This document shows positions 36,725 through 48,690 of a DNA stretch of 64,000 bases, in pieces. The notes beneath the pieces are model-generated. The model did no database searches. It saw only the letters and a list, made by a program, of their open reading frames with translations, and was not told the origin of the DNA. Position 1 is the stretch's first letter. Each line of letters opens with the position of its first letter. The DNA lies in assembly GCA_008508345.1 (NCBI GenBank), contig QNGE01000905.1:78424-142423 (forward strand), written 5' to 3'. The position numbers and the translations under genes are program-made. Source of the stretch: Paragonimus westermani. Taxonomy: Eukaryota; Platyhelminthes; Trematoda; Plagiorchiida; Troglotrematidae.

Positions 36725-39700
36725 ACACCAGGAGCTCGGAATTTCCACATTTGGACTCCGTTACCCACCCGTCCAACTGTCTCATATGGAATCCTGCCCT
36801 GGCAGGATTTCTCAAACAGTTCATGTTGTAGTCCACCAACGCCACTGCTGAGCATAGAAATTGTATTACTAATAAGTAGTTATTAGAGCGATTTACTTAA
36901 TCGTATAAAGTTGAATCAATGCATCAATCAGCCATATCGCTTCTGTTACTGCAGATGTTGGAACAGTAATGTAGTAATTAACAGGCTCAAGTTATGGCAC
37001 ACTCAGGAGTACATTTCGTTGTAAAGTATTTCTCTCACCAAACTTAACCCGTCCGATTTACCCAGCTTTAAGTTTCTCGCCCTTACGAAATACTCCAGTT
37101 TGTTATAACTGTAGACAACAAAGCTTAATGCGCTCGCTTGTCATTGTGGCAAAACGACGCACCGGCTCCCGTGAATGTGCCAGCAAGATGCGGATCATGG
37201 CCGACTGAACGTAACAACATGCAGATAGAACCAAACGTAAGGTGACATTTGACCTCTGGAAGGTTGTGAACAATCTAAACTTCAAGCCTTGTAACTGGAA
37301 CATAATAACTTAGAAGGACTACTTATCCTAGCTTTCCGAAGCGGCCAGTTTGCTGTTGGTACCTGAAAAGCGCCCCGTCAACACTGAGAACCCTGGAAAT
37401 TCTGGGAAATTACAAAGGGTTTTGCTAGACTGTCACCTGATGGGAGTAACTAATTTAGGATACTGTGAAACAAAAACAGGAATAACCGAAGTTTCCATCC
37501 TTAGAACATGAAAAACTCTCAACATTTTTTAAGGGTGATATGCTACTCTACCAAAATTTCCGTCGTGCCCAAACTAGCATTTGCGTGATTGATCACCAGT
37601 TAGGAGACTTCAAGTTTTCTGGACTTTTTATGATGCGTGTCTATAAATTTATTGTCGTTTAGTCAAAAGTTCCTATACACACCCAATCTCTCTCCCTCAG
37701 TCTGTCCCGTCTCACTAGCTTGTCCCCACCATCCTTAATGCCACAGTTTGCCTTTCACTCATCCTTCTTTTTCAACCGATTTGTGAGTTGCTTTTACGTG
37801 CCGAAAGACCATGGCGCCAACGTACTATAGTTGTATCGCAAGCACTGACCAATATGAATATTACGAAGTACCCTCAACGTGCCGTTTGTATACCATCTTT
37901 CTGCCTCCTGTGACGGTGATTGTACGAGATAAATTATGGCCAGTTTCCCATGCGTGCATGCGCGCTCGGGCTGAGAAAATCCCTATTGATAGAATCTTCT
38001 ATTTCACACGTTTCAAACTATATTAGGCTCGTCACAACTTAGCTGACGACTGTTCATTCGTTCGCCTGAAGGCCTGTATCATCTGGACTAGAGTTACAAT
38101 AGATAACCGAATGGATAAAAAAGAGTTGATTAGACCATATTAAATGATTCATTTGTGTTTGTCACAGTTGAGAGATTCGGTGTGCTATCAGCAGTAGTCC
38201 ATTATGGATGAAGAATTCACCTGGACAGACTTGAGACCGATCATGAATTCACAGGTTGTGAATCGTTCGTTGACAGTAAACAGCTGTGTATATCCCTTGT
38301 GTTCCACTTCTTATGCAGATGCTTCATCAAGGCAGGTGAATTAATTACACATATGGATGTGTTTAAATAAAATACAAAAGGAATAAGCAACTGGACATCA
38401 CCGCAGGCAAGAGGTCGTAGGTCAAATATACAAGAGAAGAAAAAACTAACAGGCTCATTGTTTAATGCAACAAATCGAGGCATGTCAAAACAAACGAAAC
38501 AGAGATGCGATAGATACACATAGATTTTTTCAAAGGCTTGGTGTTTCTGAAAGAATTGGGAAAGAGAATCAGCCAACAACGAGTCAGTTTGCTCAGCCTA
38601 AGACTGGCCGTTATTTGTTAAACGGGTCCCTACCGTCGATTCTGGTTACAGCGTGTTTGGTCTGAGTAACCTGGAAAAAACCTGCGGCCAAACATTCCTA
38701 TGTAGTTCATCATACTCTTCAATTTACCTGAATTATTTCCCGTTCAGTTGTAAATATTGGTGTTTGTTCGGCAAATGTGGCATTTTTGGTTGTGGTCTTA
38801 CAGCTAAATCAACTTCAGGCTGGATTTTTGATGCGCCAGCATCGGTGAACCCGAATCAGTTCGGTTAACACAGATCTGACTTCATTCACTCACGTTTAAT
38901 CTGTCTTCACTTCTCCGCCAAGCCTGCAATTACTTCAGCTCTCCTGTTAGAGGCCACTACGTAAGAAAATGTAAGTCACGAATTAACGTGTTCAACAACT
39001 GCTAAGAGACTGAACAGAGAACTTGTTTGAATTTTACACATCTTCGAAACGCCACATAAACTTAAAGGATGACTAATTCGCTGGGAGAAGAAAGTAAGAG
39101 ACCAGCTTCAATCACTTCAGAATGGTTATTCTTAAAGTAGTTAATGTTAATTGGGGGTAAATCAGGACTACCAACACTGATTACAGGATTTGAACATCTT
39201 ACCCTCGAACGTCATCTGCATATTAAAAGTTAGATCTTAATGAAAACTTGATTGGCGATCAGTGAATAAATTATTCGGTGAATCGATATATATTGATCAA
39301 CTCTATCAAAACAAGCATGCCTCCGCTATTCTGATTGCATAAGGTGTCGCCATCGACTGATTAAACTTAATAGTTCGATAAACAGAACTGTGTGATCAAC
39401 AACATCTACCGTAGGCTGGATGTGCTGTAAATTCGATAATTTTAGATATCCCTGTCTACTGAATGTTCCATGGAATTCATCAGTAATTCTTTTATTTGCT
39501 TCAACATATGTATGGTCAAGCGATATTATACGTCTCACTGTGTTTTGTCTAAAAAGACTGGCAACAGAAACTCCATGTAATATGGATATAAGTAAGATTT
39601 TTAGCACTATATGTCAAGTCGTCAATACTAAATATTGAATGCTCATTTGCCCGGATGATAAGCACACAATCTTAGATGAGCAGCCACACACTTACGCTCT

Positions 39701-40059
39701 GGTAAAGAATACATTTCTCTGTGGCTAAAATTGGTTCGAAATTTTTTTGTGGTGACAATTTAGAGTATATTTTAGAAGCTAGTTGCATAACGTATTTCCG
39801 GTGCCTTACTTTGCTCCAAATGTTGCCAAAGTTTTGCTGATAAGCGTTCGTCAAGGATGTCAGCGAAGATACCATTTTCTTTTTCATACAAAAAATCACT
39901 TCCTCAACCTGATTTGTGAATGGAGTTTAAAACAATGAACACTAAACTGCTGATTAAATATTAGCGATATCATGATGTTTTTAAAGTTGTTGCTGTATAA
40001 ACACAAAGTCTGAAAAGTGCTCAAGAAATCTGATACGATCTGATTGTTGCGTAAACAGA
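36725..40059. other. Intron 1 interior without recognised genes
   Basis: Includes the inverted repeat AATCCTGCC-ct-GGCAGGATT at 36790-36809. Frames such as 112 codons at 38241-38579 (-) have no domain support. Confidence 0.45.
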
Positions 40060-40216
40060 AGTCTCAAACGTAAGATCATCGACTGGAGTTGCCGTGTCTT
40101 ATCTCAAGGCAATCGGGCAATCTGAGGATTGCTTATATTTGAATGGTAGTGAGCGTTTGCGTATGGTAATTGAATCGTTCTCAATGCAAGGTCGCTAACG
40201 CGGTGGTTGGCACGGT

Positions 40217-40421
40217 TTGTCAGAACCCGACAACCGGTGTCGTGTGCAAAAAATTAGTCGGAGCAACCCGTCGAGTTACCTTGATGTTGATGGCCTAATA
40301 CTTGATGTGAGTGTATTCGTGCCATAGGCTCTCTGTCTCTAATTGTCTACCTGGTATAAATTGTTTCACAGTTACGACTGTCTTCTTTCAGCAATGGTGA
40401 ATTTGTCAGGAGGGATTCAGT
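40217..40421 (+). pseudogene. PLE 3'-terminal fragment nested in an HHR-SINE
   Basis: This aligns by eye with the 3' end of the PLE at 48585-48680: 'gtcgtgtgcaaaaa' against 'gccatgtgcacaaaa', then 'ggagcaacccgtcgagttacc' against 'ggagcaatccgtagggttgcc', then 'gatggcctaata' against 'gatgacataata'. It covers the last codons of the ORF and the 3' untranslated end. It is a 5'-truncated insertion. Confidence 0.6.
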
Positions 40422-40485
40422 TTCTTAACAGGTTTGACTCATAAACGTATGATCGCGATTCAAACTCTAGTTATGCCATACGTAC

Positions 40486-40530
40486 GCATTACTGACGAGC
40501 TCTGAGAGTAGCACAACGCTAGTCTAGTGC
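40486..40530 (+). ncRNA. Degenerate hammerhead motif
   Basis: CTGACGA and the 3' CTAGTCTAGTGC are kept, but the GAAA box and stem II are replaced by 'gtagcacaac'. Not expected to cleave. Confidence 0.6.
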
Positions 40531-40650
40531 CTCGTTGAAAGTAGCCGGCTTAAAAATCGAAGAATTTGAAGACAGCAATCAATTTTGAGTAGCGTTCGAT
40601 TTTTTCAAATCAAAGCCTCCAACCTACAAGCAACTGACTTTCATCGACAT

Positions 40651-41868
40651 ACGACAATTGCTGGATGCACGGGTGTGATTGTACCAGAACACTGTTCTCT
40701 TACAATGTTTAATACCTTGTAAGACAGTGGTTGACACACTAAGATAACAAGGTAACAGCCTGCGTTGTTTTCACTAACTTATCACATACCTTTCAAGCTT
40801 CAAATATCTATCTCAAACCCATTGTGTATCCAAAAAGAAAACGATTGACGGTTCCAAGTTAATGGATCCATTAAGTGTTTCCAGTACAGCCTGAACACGA
40901 GTATTAGCGCACACGGCAGTGTCGATTAACAGAATTCACTTTACAGCCCAGATCTGAGGAAGACAGAATATTTCAATACACAGGTTTCTGAGTTGTGAAG
41001 AGACAAGTTGGAAAAAGCGACAGATAAAAGAACTGGCTAAGGTCTATGATACATGAGGCAAGCACACGTGGGCAAAAAGTAAGAACGGTGAATATCCGTC
41101 ATATCTTCACACTACCGGGAGGATTCATATGACCGAGTTGTTTGAAAAATTGCCTTGATTACTGGATTGTCGGTGTTGAGTCTGTGGTAGAAACCACTGC
41201 CGAATGACGTTGTCAAGGTCGACTCCGCACTGAAATAACCTGGCAGTTTTTTCGTCGTTCATGATGACAGGAGCCGTGAGTTATATGTTCATAAAGTTGA
41301 ATGAAATTTAAAACATATGTGGCAAGCAATTTTTCAAGGGGCCGGTCCCAGTTAAATAATTAAATGAACAATTTACAGGCAGTTAACTCTGAATAAGCGG
41401 TTTAACAGACAGCATGAGTCAATATCCCTCTATCTTCGCGGTCACACGAAATGAGCCAAATTAACTTGAGTTTGCTATCAGCAGTTTATTCACAATTATA
41501 AAGTCCCAATTCATAAATTTTGGTCTGATTCTTAGGAAAACCACAAATGTTGGACAGGAAACTGAATCATCTTTGCTCTTTTTGCAATTGAATATAGACT
41601 GGCTTTTGTTTATCAGTGTCTACTAAAAAAAGCTCCTACTAGCAGACTTGAAAAGCTTAAAGTTCACCTTAGTAAGACTTCATACGGTCAGAGAACAACT
41701 CACACACGGACTAAGACCACCTGTTTGCTACTACAGCTTTCTCATGAATGTAAACACGTTGGCTAGCCAACCTTAAACGGGAGAAGTGAACCCGAGTTCT
41801 TCTCTTCCAACAGTTCGTCAGCAGCATATCTCCTTCAGCGGATCGGATATGGATCGCTGGTCCCTGTG

Positions 41869-41920
<52 letters not shown>

Positions 41921-44879
41921 TCAGTGTTAATTAACCGCATATGGCAGGTGTAGCTACTAGCGATGTAGAGTCGTGAACAGCCGTCAGCAACCCGTAAGCA
42001 ATGGCCTGGGGACCACTGGAGCCCGTTGCACGCTCTATTGGACTGTTGAAAATGTCTTGGCGCCAACTCTGTATTTACGGTAACTGGTAGCGAATAGCGG
42101 GCATACAGTATAAGCTACGCACATTATCCTCCAACAGCACACCTTATCGAGAAATTAAGTCAGCCCAGAGTAACTTGTTGAAGTGGCGAGGTAGGTGTCG
42201 GAATAATGTTGCGGACAAAACGAAAAACAGGCTAAATGAAAACAATAGGTAGAACTCAACTGTTGACACATCACTTTTGACGGTATTCAGCCGGCTAGTT
42301 GACGACACGGTCGACGTGCCAAATCCTAATAATGTTGGGGAAACAGACTTTGAGGTGAATATTTTGGAAGTGAAACAGTTCTCAGGATACATCTGTTTAG
42401 ATGTCAAACGATGCTCGGTCGCTGGATTAAAGAATCACGTAAGAAGCGGGAAATAGTCGTTGAACGCTCGAACAATTTTTTACTTTGGGAGGCCACCATG
42501 AATCTGGAGCATTGAGTTCCCCTTATCAAATGCATCTAAGCAGACAGAAGCTTTGTGTTGCGAGGTCCCAACATTTCATTTGAACACTTCATTAGAAAGA
42601 CAGATAGTAGCGCATTTGTGGGAGGATGGATCAAGTAATCTGCTATCAATGAGGGATGCAGGTTCAAACTAAATGAACAACTAAGTCCAAAAAATTAAAA
42701 TAATGTCTGCAAAAACAAAGCAATCAATCAAATCGTACGGCAGGTAGCTTACACTATGTTGTAGTGCGCAGGATGGACGCAAACTATGACCGTTTTCAGC
42801 TTTTGCGTTCACATGAAATTTTCTATTGTCCTAATAGCTTATGACACTCAGTTTCAAACATAACACCTAGCAGTCAAACTCTTCCCCGGTTTGACTTGAT
42901 TAGGTACGTATAATTAGAAAAACATCCGAATACCCAATCTGTCTACAATGTACCCTAATCTACTACACAAATGATTCTATGTGCAAAACTTAGAAGAAGG
43001 CAGTTGACATCAAGCTTGGGATCATCCATTGATGAAATGGATAAAACTTGCCTCATGATCAGCAATCTCTACCTGATGTGTTCAAAACAGGAGGAAATTC
43101 TTCTTGGAGTGTTGATGAGAGTAAACCCTGAACAATACTCTCAGCCATTACTAGTAAAGGCCGATCATTAAACTTATGATTTCCAGAGCATCGGTTGAGT
43201 GTCTCTGAAAAACAAAGCAGATAAGCGTATGATAGCTCGTTGATACAGAGTGCTTAAAGAGGTTTTTATCCACAACCTAATGAACTTTGTTGTTAAACAA
43301 TGTTCTACCCAAATGTGTTTCTTATACAGTTGAAAACCTGAACTTACTTGAGATGCTTTCTGCGCATCGAACCAATGGGACAAATCTGAGTCATTCAGCC
43401 AGTTGTATAGCAGTTTTTTGACTGGTCGACTGTACACTAGTGTCCTCTGTTGAAATCACTCAACAATATCTGAAAATCTTATCTAATCAGAGTACCTACG
43501 TCTAACAGCAAGCGGAGATGCCAGAGTGTAATCCAAACCCAATAGCAAGACGATCACAAAAGCCAATGATCAGGACAGTCGGAACGACCAGGTATCATAA
43601 AAACGTTAAACACAGAAAACACAATTCCACTCACTGCAGACACGAGGTCCACTGAGTGCGCGTGCACCTTCGATTAAGTTTATAGCCTGAAATTGGTCCT
43701 GTAATTCAAAAGCCCATACTGTTCTCACACACCAATGTTTGTTCACCACAACTACCGGATAAAAATTCACTTGGTTTCTCATTCACTCAATAACGTTATA
43801 TTTTTTATGTGATCAAAGGTAGATCGAAACCGCGCCGTCAGTTTCGTGGGTGCCATGGTTGACTGATGGTCGGAACGCTTGATGATATCAGCGCCACACA
43901 TCTCGTAGTGTGCCATGGGAAATAGGTTGTAAGTGCCCACGTGACATGTATGCCCACATGGTATACAAGTGGCAAATTGTTTCCAACACACTAACTGACC
44001 CTGAACGGGGGTAATAAAGAAAGTTTGATTTAATCGGCTTATGTTTGTGTGTGCCGCATTGCGTAACACTAATCTAGACAACAACGGTAGGAACAACCGG
44101 GTCTATCAGGTTGGTGGTGCTCACAACGGTTTGAATGTGAACCTATCAACTTAGATCATGTGGAAAGTTAACGGTGAGGGCTGAAGACAAAACAGGTCTT
44201 GTCCACCCTAGGAACAATCGCTCTGAAAGTCTTGATCAGACAAAAACGATCGCGTATGTTGTGTTTGTTGAATACTAAGGACAGTGAACGCAACAACAAC
44301 AGTCGCGATACTGTTTTGCGCGCGGCAGTGTGTGCATGCATGTGGCGGAACCGTAGTTGCTGATATGTTCTGTACAGAAAAACCCTTGTTTTTGGCATGT
44401 GGCTACTACTTTACTGTGATTCAGTCTCAATTGGTTGGATGGTGCCCTAGGATCAGTTTTGTACCATCAGGTTTACCTTGAGTACGTTCTACTACAGATT
44501 TATGGGAAACGTTCATCGTTCAAGAAAGTGAACCGATACTACACCGAAACGTTTAGCGACATAGATGTATCGCTTTATACCTCCACTATCATACTAAGAA
44601 CTTGCACCAAATTTACAACTGAACAATCAGACACGTAGACTGTTTCTGCGGCCCATAGGAAGTTAGTTCTTTGATAAGCAAACTATTATCTTGATAGTAT
44701 AAAAAAGGTTCTCATATAACCAGTAATTTCCTTCTCACAGTTGAAACCATAACCACTGTTAGCGACTGAGACTTTTATGAACAAATCCTTTTGAACTTCT
44801 AGAGATGAATTTTGTCACGACCAGTACTTTTTCTAGGTTAACCAGGAAAATTCACTTCACTCACTCTGTTTGGCGGTTG
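40651..44879. other. Intron 1 interior, microsatellite only
   Basis: Apart from the (TA)23 run at 41871, no gene or repeat family is recognised. The longest frame is 105 codons at 43779-44096 (-), unassigned. Confidence 0.45.
41871..41916. repeat. (TA)23 microsatellite
   Basis: A perfect 46-bp TA run, the longest simple repeat in the window and probably polymorphic. Confidence 0.96.
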
Positions 44880-45120
44880 TATTGTTTTTGAACAGACTTT
44901 TCAGTGACTGACTCCAGGGGAGCAACTAGACTCCTGTCTTACTCTCGATAAAGCAAATCACTCGTAGACAATCTCACCTGAATTCTTGTTTCTTTGCTCA
45001 TCACCTCACTGACCTAACTTTCGGCGTGACCGAATTATGGAACACATTCAAAAGTTTAGCGCATTTTAAGTGCTCAGGCAGTCTGATTGAAATCAGGAGG
45101 GCGATTAACTAACCCCTTAA
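44880..45120 (-). mobile_element. HHR-SINE copy, strongly decayed
   Basis: The complement of the ribozyme 3' part (aactagactc at 44925-44934), the tRNA-like start (cactgacctaactttcggcg) and the leader (gtgaccgaattat) are present in the right order on the minus strand. Ribozyme function is lost. Confidence 0.5.
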
Positions 45121-46949
45121 TACAACCTAAGAGTATCAGCAACACGTCGTCCCAACTAAGTCTAACTAACTGATCTTAATGAATCTTCTGAAGAATGTTC
45201 ACGATCACTTAAGTATATTTGTAACCAACGTATCTATCATTAGTGATGACAACACAGGTAACCTCATCCGCCTCCTGGCTTGCGCTATCTAAGTAGCACC
45301 AACGCTACTGTAATTATTAACGTAGCCTTTCAAATACGCTAAACAGGATATAGTTATAACCAACACATCACGACTACGTGTAGTAACATAACACTGGATC
45401 CAAGTCCTCAAGCAATTGCGTTATGAAACACTTAAGGAACTAGTGATGTGGCCGTGAAGGGAACTACGGATACGAATTATTTCATTAATCATAGCCAAAG
45501 AGTTATGCGCATAAACCATGATTCTGAAAGGAAATTGTCCACAGCATCAAATTATTCGGAAAGTTCCTTCCAGGGACCGGAGCAGATTTTGGGCGCCGGA
45601 AAGGAATATCAAGTAGACCAATCAATCATAAGTGGCCAACCGATTAATCAACAAAATCCCAATGAATATTCAAAGTTAGTTAGTTTCCTGGGCTTAGAAT
45701 TAGCACCATAAGGGGCACGGCATTAACAGAAGGGAAATCAAACTAGACTGAAGTTTATCTAGGCAGTTTGTGGGTTTCATACGAGTGCTGTTTACCCCAC
45801 TACACTATTTGACGGAATGAACCCAATCCGCTTTGGGAGTCCGTGTGATAGACGTGTCACACTAGAACATGAACTCAGAATGACTTTCATCATCACCACT
45901 GCCTCCATCCAAACACGAACTACAGACGTCGTGTTGTGAGACATACGTAACAATAGAGACTCATTATCCCTACTTTATTTCTGAAATTTGGTCACCAGAA
46001 GCAATTTGTTAGAGTACGGGTATTATAACCAGAATGAGTGAGTCATCCAGCTTGCAGTGTATTTAGAACGACCTCCTTATCATCTAGTTCTCAACCAAAT
46101 CTATTCACTTCTGAGAGGCTACACAAAGATTATCACTATGGATTGGAATACAGAACTTTAACACGGACGTTCATGACATTTCTTTGCATCAGCATAACAC
46201 CCTGACAACATCATAGGGTCCTTTGATATTGCAGTTAATTTTGCCATCTGGTATTGTACACTAACCATCTTGTATTTGTTTGCATAGTAAGACCAGGCAA
46301 AATCTGGGAAGCGAAATCCTATAGATCAGAAGCTGAGATTTTAGCACACCATTCAGGTAATTCTCATGCGCTGTAGTATCAAGCTTAGATCACGGGAGAA
46401 AGTCGTTTTGATCCGAATCTCCCAAAGTAGTGCACACCTAAGAGGCGTGTGAAAGTTGTGTGGGCAGAAATTGCCAGGTTTATCAAATTATTGTCTAAGG
46501 AGTTCGTATGTCGGTGTTGCTCGAGGTCGGGTGAACAGCCTTGTAGATACCTAATATCAGTTTACTGAAGTCCTCAACTGGTTGTCACTGGTGTGCCTTA
46601 TCAAGTTTGAAAGCATTCTGAGAGAAACCGTTCATAATACTTAGATCAGAACTCATCATTCTCTTCCGAGCTGTCTCTCACGATCAGCCAATAGGAGTGT
46701 ATTTCTTAGTTACGGCTTAAAGCATGTACACAATCTGTCACCAACTCAGTTCACACAAAGGCAGTTAGATTCTCTCGCCTCCTTTGGATTGAATTTCCAC
46801 CCAAAAATGTTATCAAGTTGAATATACAGGTGCAATTTCAATACATGATCAATCGAACTGAGACGGGTTGATTCCGGGCGAAACTGATGCACATTATTGA
46901 CCAGTTTTTATTAACGCTTATTCGTCAGCAATGTTGTCTCAGATAGAAA
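45121..46949. other. No recognised feature
   Basis: An 87-codon frame at 45448-45711 (+) is unassigned. Nothing else is seen. Confidence 0.45.
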
Positions 46950-48690
46950 CGCTGTCGAGTCATGAAAGAGGTGGAAGAAATGTGGCACTCTGTGTTTCTA
47001 AAGCCGGATAAAGGTTCTGTTGTTGTCATCCTGAGCTAGGACGATTACAGGACGAAAACGAATGCCTCTTTAGGGGGACTAACGAGAGTTTGGGGATGAC
47101 TAAAGGACTGAACATAACATAATATTGAAGAAGAAAAAAGACGGCGAGGCAACTGTGGATACAATCTGGATGTACCGTCATATATGTTAAAATCAATATA
47201 GGCACATGAAACCAATCGAGACGGAAACACCAGGAGTGACAGTTGCATCGAAACTACACAAGGATGGAGCATTTTGTGTATGAACAATTAGGCAGGTCAC
47301 TTTCCCGATAGCTGGTTGATATGCTGGACTCCGTTTGTAAAATGCTGTGCCTTCATTGCTTGCAGAAATGTTTTGAACTAACGGAGATACTAGTGTGCAT
47401 GTCGATGAGCTCTCCAGCTATGTATCTGAGTGACTTTGATTCCCTTCTTACTTCTCGTGAGACAACTTCGTGCGAGATCTGAATTCTTATGTGGTTTTAT
47501 TTCTGGCCAAAACAGTGATATAGGTATCCAATCTGAACACCTTAACTATCTTATCTTACTGTGTACTGGAAACATCAGGTTTAATTTTGGGTGAGTTTCT
47601 TATAGACAACTAGTCGGAGTGGCTATGGGTAGTCCGTTACGCCCAACACTGGCCGATACCTTCTTAGAAATGACAGCACTTCAGGTCCCAGATAGTATTG
47701 TTAAAGCCTTATTATATAAACAGTACTTTGATGATATTTTGATTTTTGTGGATACTGTTCATTCTGACTGGTTTTCCAACCTTCAGCCAAACATAACCTT
47801 ATCTCAAGAAAGGGAATCTAACGGCGGTTTAGGTTTCGCAGATATACTCATCACTAGGCGTGAGGGGGGAGATTACAGCGATCGGTCCACCGCAAAGCCA
47901 CATGGGGCGGACATCGTGTTCAATTCTTCAGCTTCGTTCTGATAGTATGCAAGCGGGGTTTGATCAGAACCTTATTTCACACAGCCAGACATATTTACAC
48001 CCATGACAAGAGGCATACGGAACAACAGATGCCGAGGAGAACGCTAGCGGCGAGCGGATATCCTGAAAAGTGCATAAACATTCACAGTATGATGAACACA
48101 TGCAACTACCTAGTATAAACAGCTCAAAAGGAATATTTCCACTTTTGCAATTCAAACGGAATCACTTGACATCAGGCGCGAATTGGAACCTGTCCTATTG
48201 CGTTCCTATGCGGCTGCCCAATTAAGCTTGGTTCAAACCACCAAAGGGCCCGATCCACACAATCGAGAATGCGGTTCGCTCCACTACTGTATCTATCAGT
48301 TGTCTGTCAGTTCACTTGCAGTTGCGATGACCTTCACATAGGCAGAGCAGACCGACAATCATCTCAGCGTATGGCCGAACACGTTCCGAAATAGCTGAAA
48401 CGGCTCGTGACACGACAATCTCAGACCGTTGAACTCATTGCTCCAAATCCCCATCATCAACTGCCAGACACCTCATGATAGCAGGTCATCAGGCTGATCA
48501 ATTTAGATCATCCAAAATACTGTTACGTCCTCAGAACTTGAAGCTTCTGGCTTTCACCAAAGTTATGTTAATTAGAACTCAACAGCCGGCGCCATGTGCA
48601 CAAAAGTGGGTGGAGCAATCCGTAGGGTTGCCGTGGTGGTGATGACATAATACGTGGTGTGATTGTATGCGTGTCCATACCCTAACTGTT
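46950..48690 (+). pseudogene. Penelope-like element, most of RT and GIY-YIG, inactivated
   Basis: This is the longest PLE relic, read in pieces from several frames. KPDKGSVVVILS, a stop, then DDYRTKT lies at about 46998-47060 (the 'ADKG' motif). SKLHKDGAF, near 47247-47273, corresponds to the finger motif 'PKIHKDGAP'. NYLILLCTGNIRFNFG is at about 47550-47590. VAMGSPLRPTLADTFLE and YFDDILIF (catalytic DD, near 47728) lie in a 107-codon open segment at 47619-47942. GLGFADILITRREGG follows at about 47830-47870. IRRELEPVLLRSYAA (about 48169) matches the linker. FTCSCDDLHIGRADRQ (48311-48358) is the GIY-YIG entry, with YIG changed to HIG. The C-terminal block runs to about 48615 and a 3' untranslated end follows. 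It lies inside BMP intron 1, in the gene's sense direction. Confidence 0.8.

Larger units (their letters stand above)
40060..40650 (+). mobile_element. HHR-SINE copy interrupted by a PLE 3' fragment
   Basis: The leader and start of the tRNA-like part occupy about 40060-40216 (for example 'caatcgggcaatctgag' and 'gcggtggttggcacggttt'). The element resumes at about 40422 with 'cttaacaggtttgactcat', runs through a B-box-like segment (gatcgcgattcaaactc), a degenerate hammerhead and the tail to about 40590-40650. The broken edges overlap by about a dozen bases, as an aged target-site duplication would. Confidence 0.7.
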
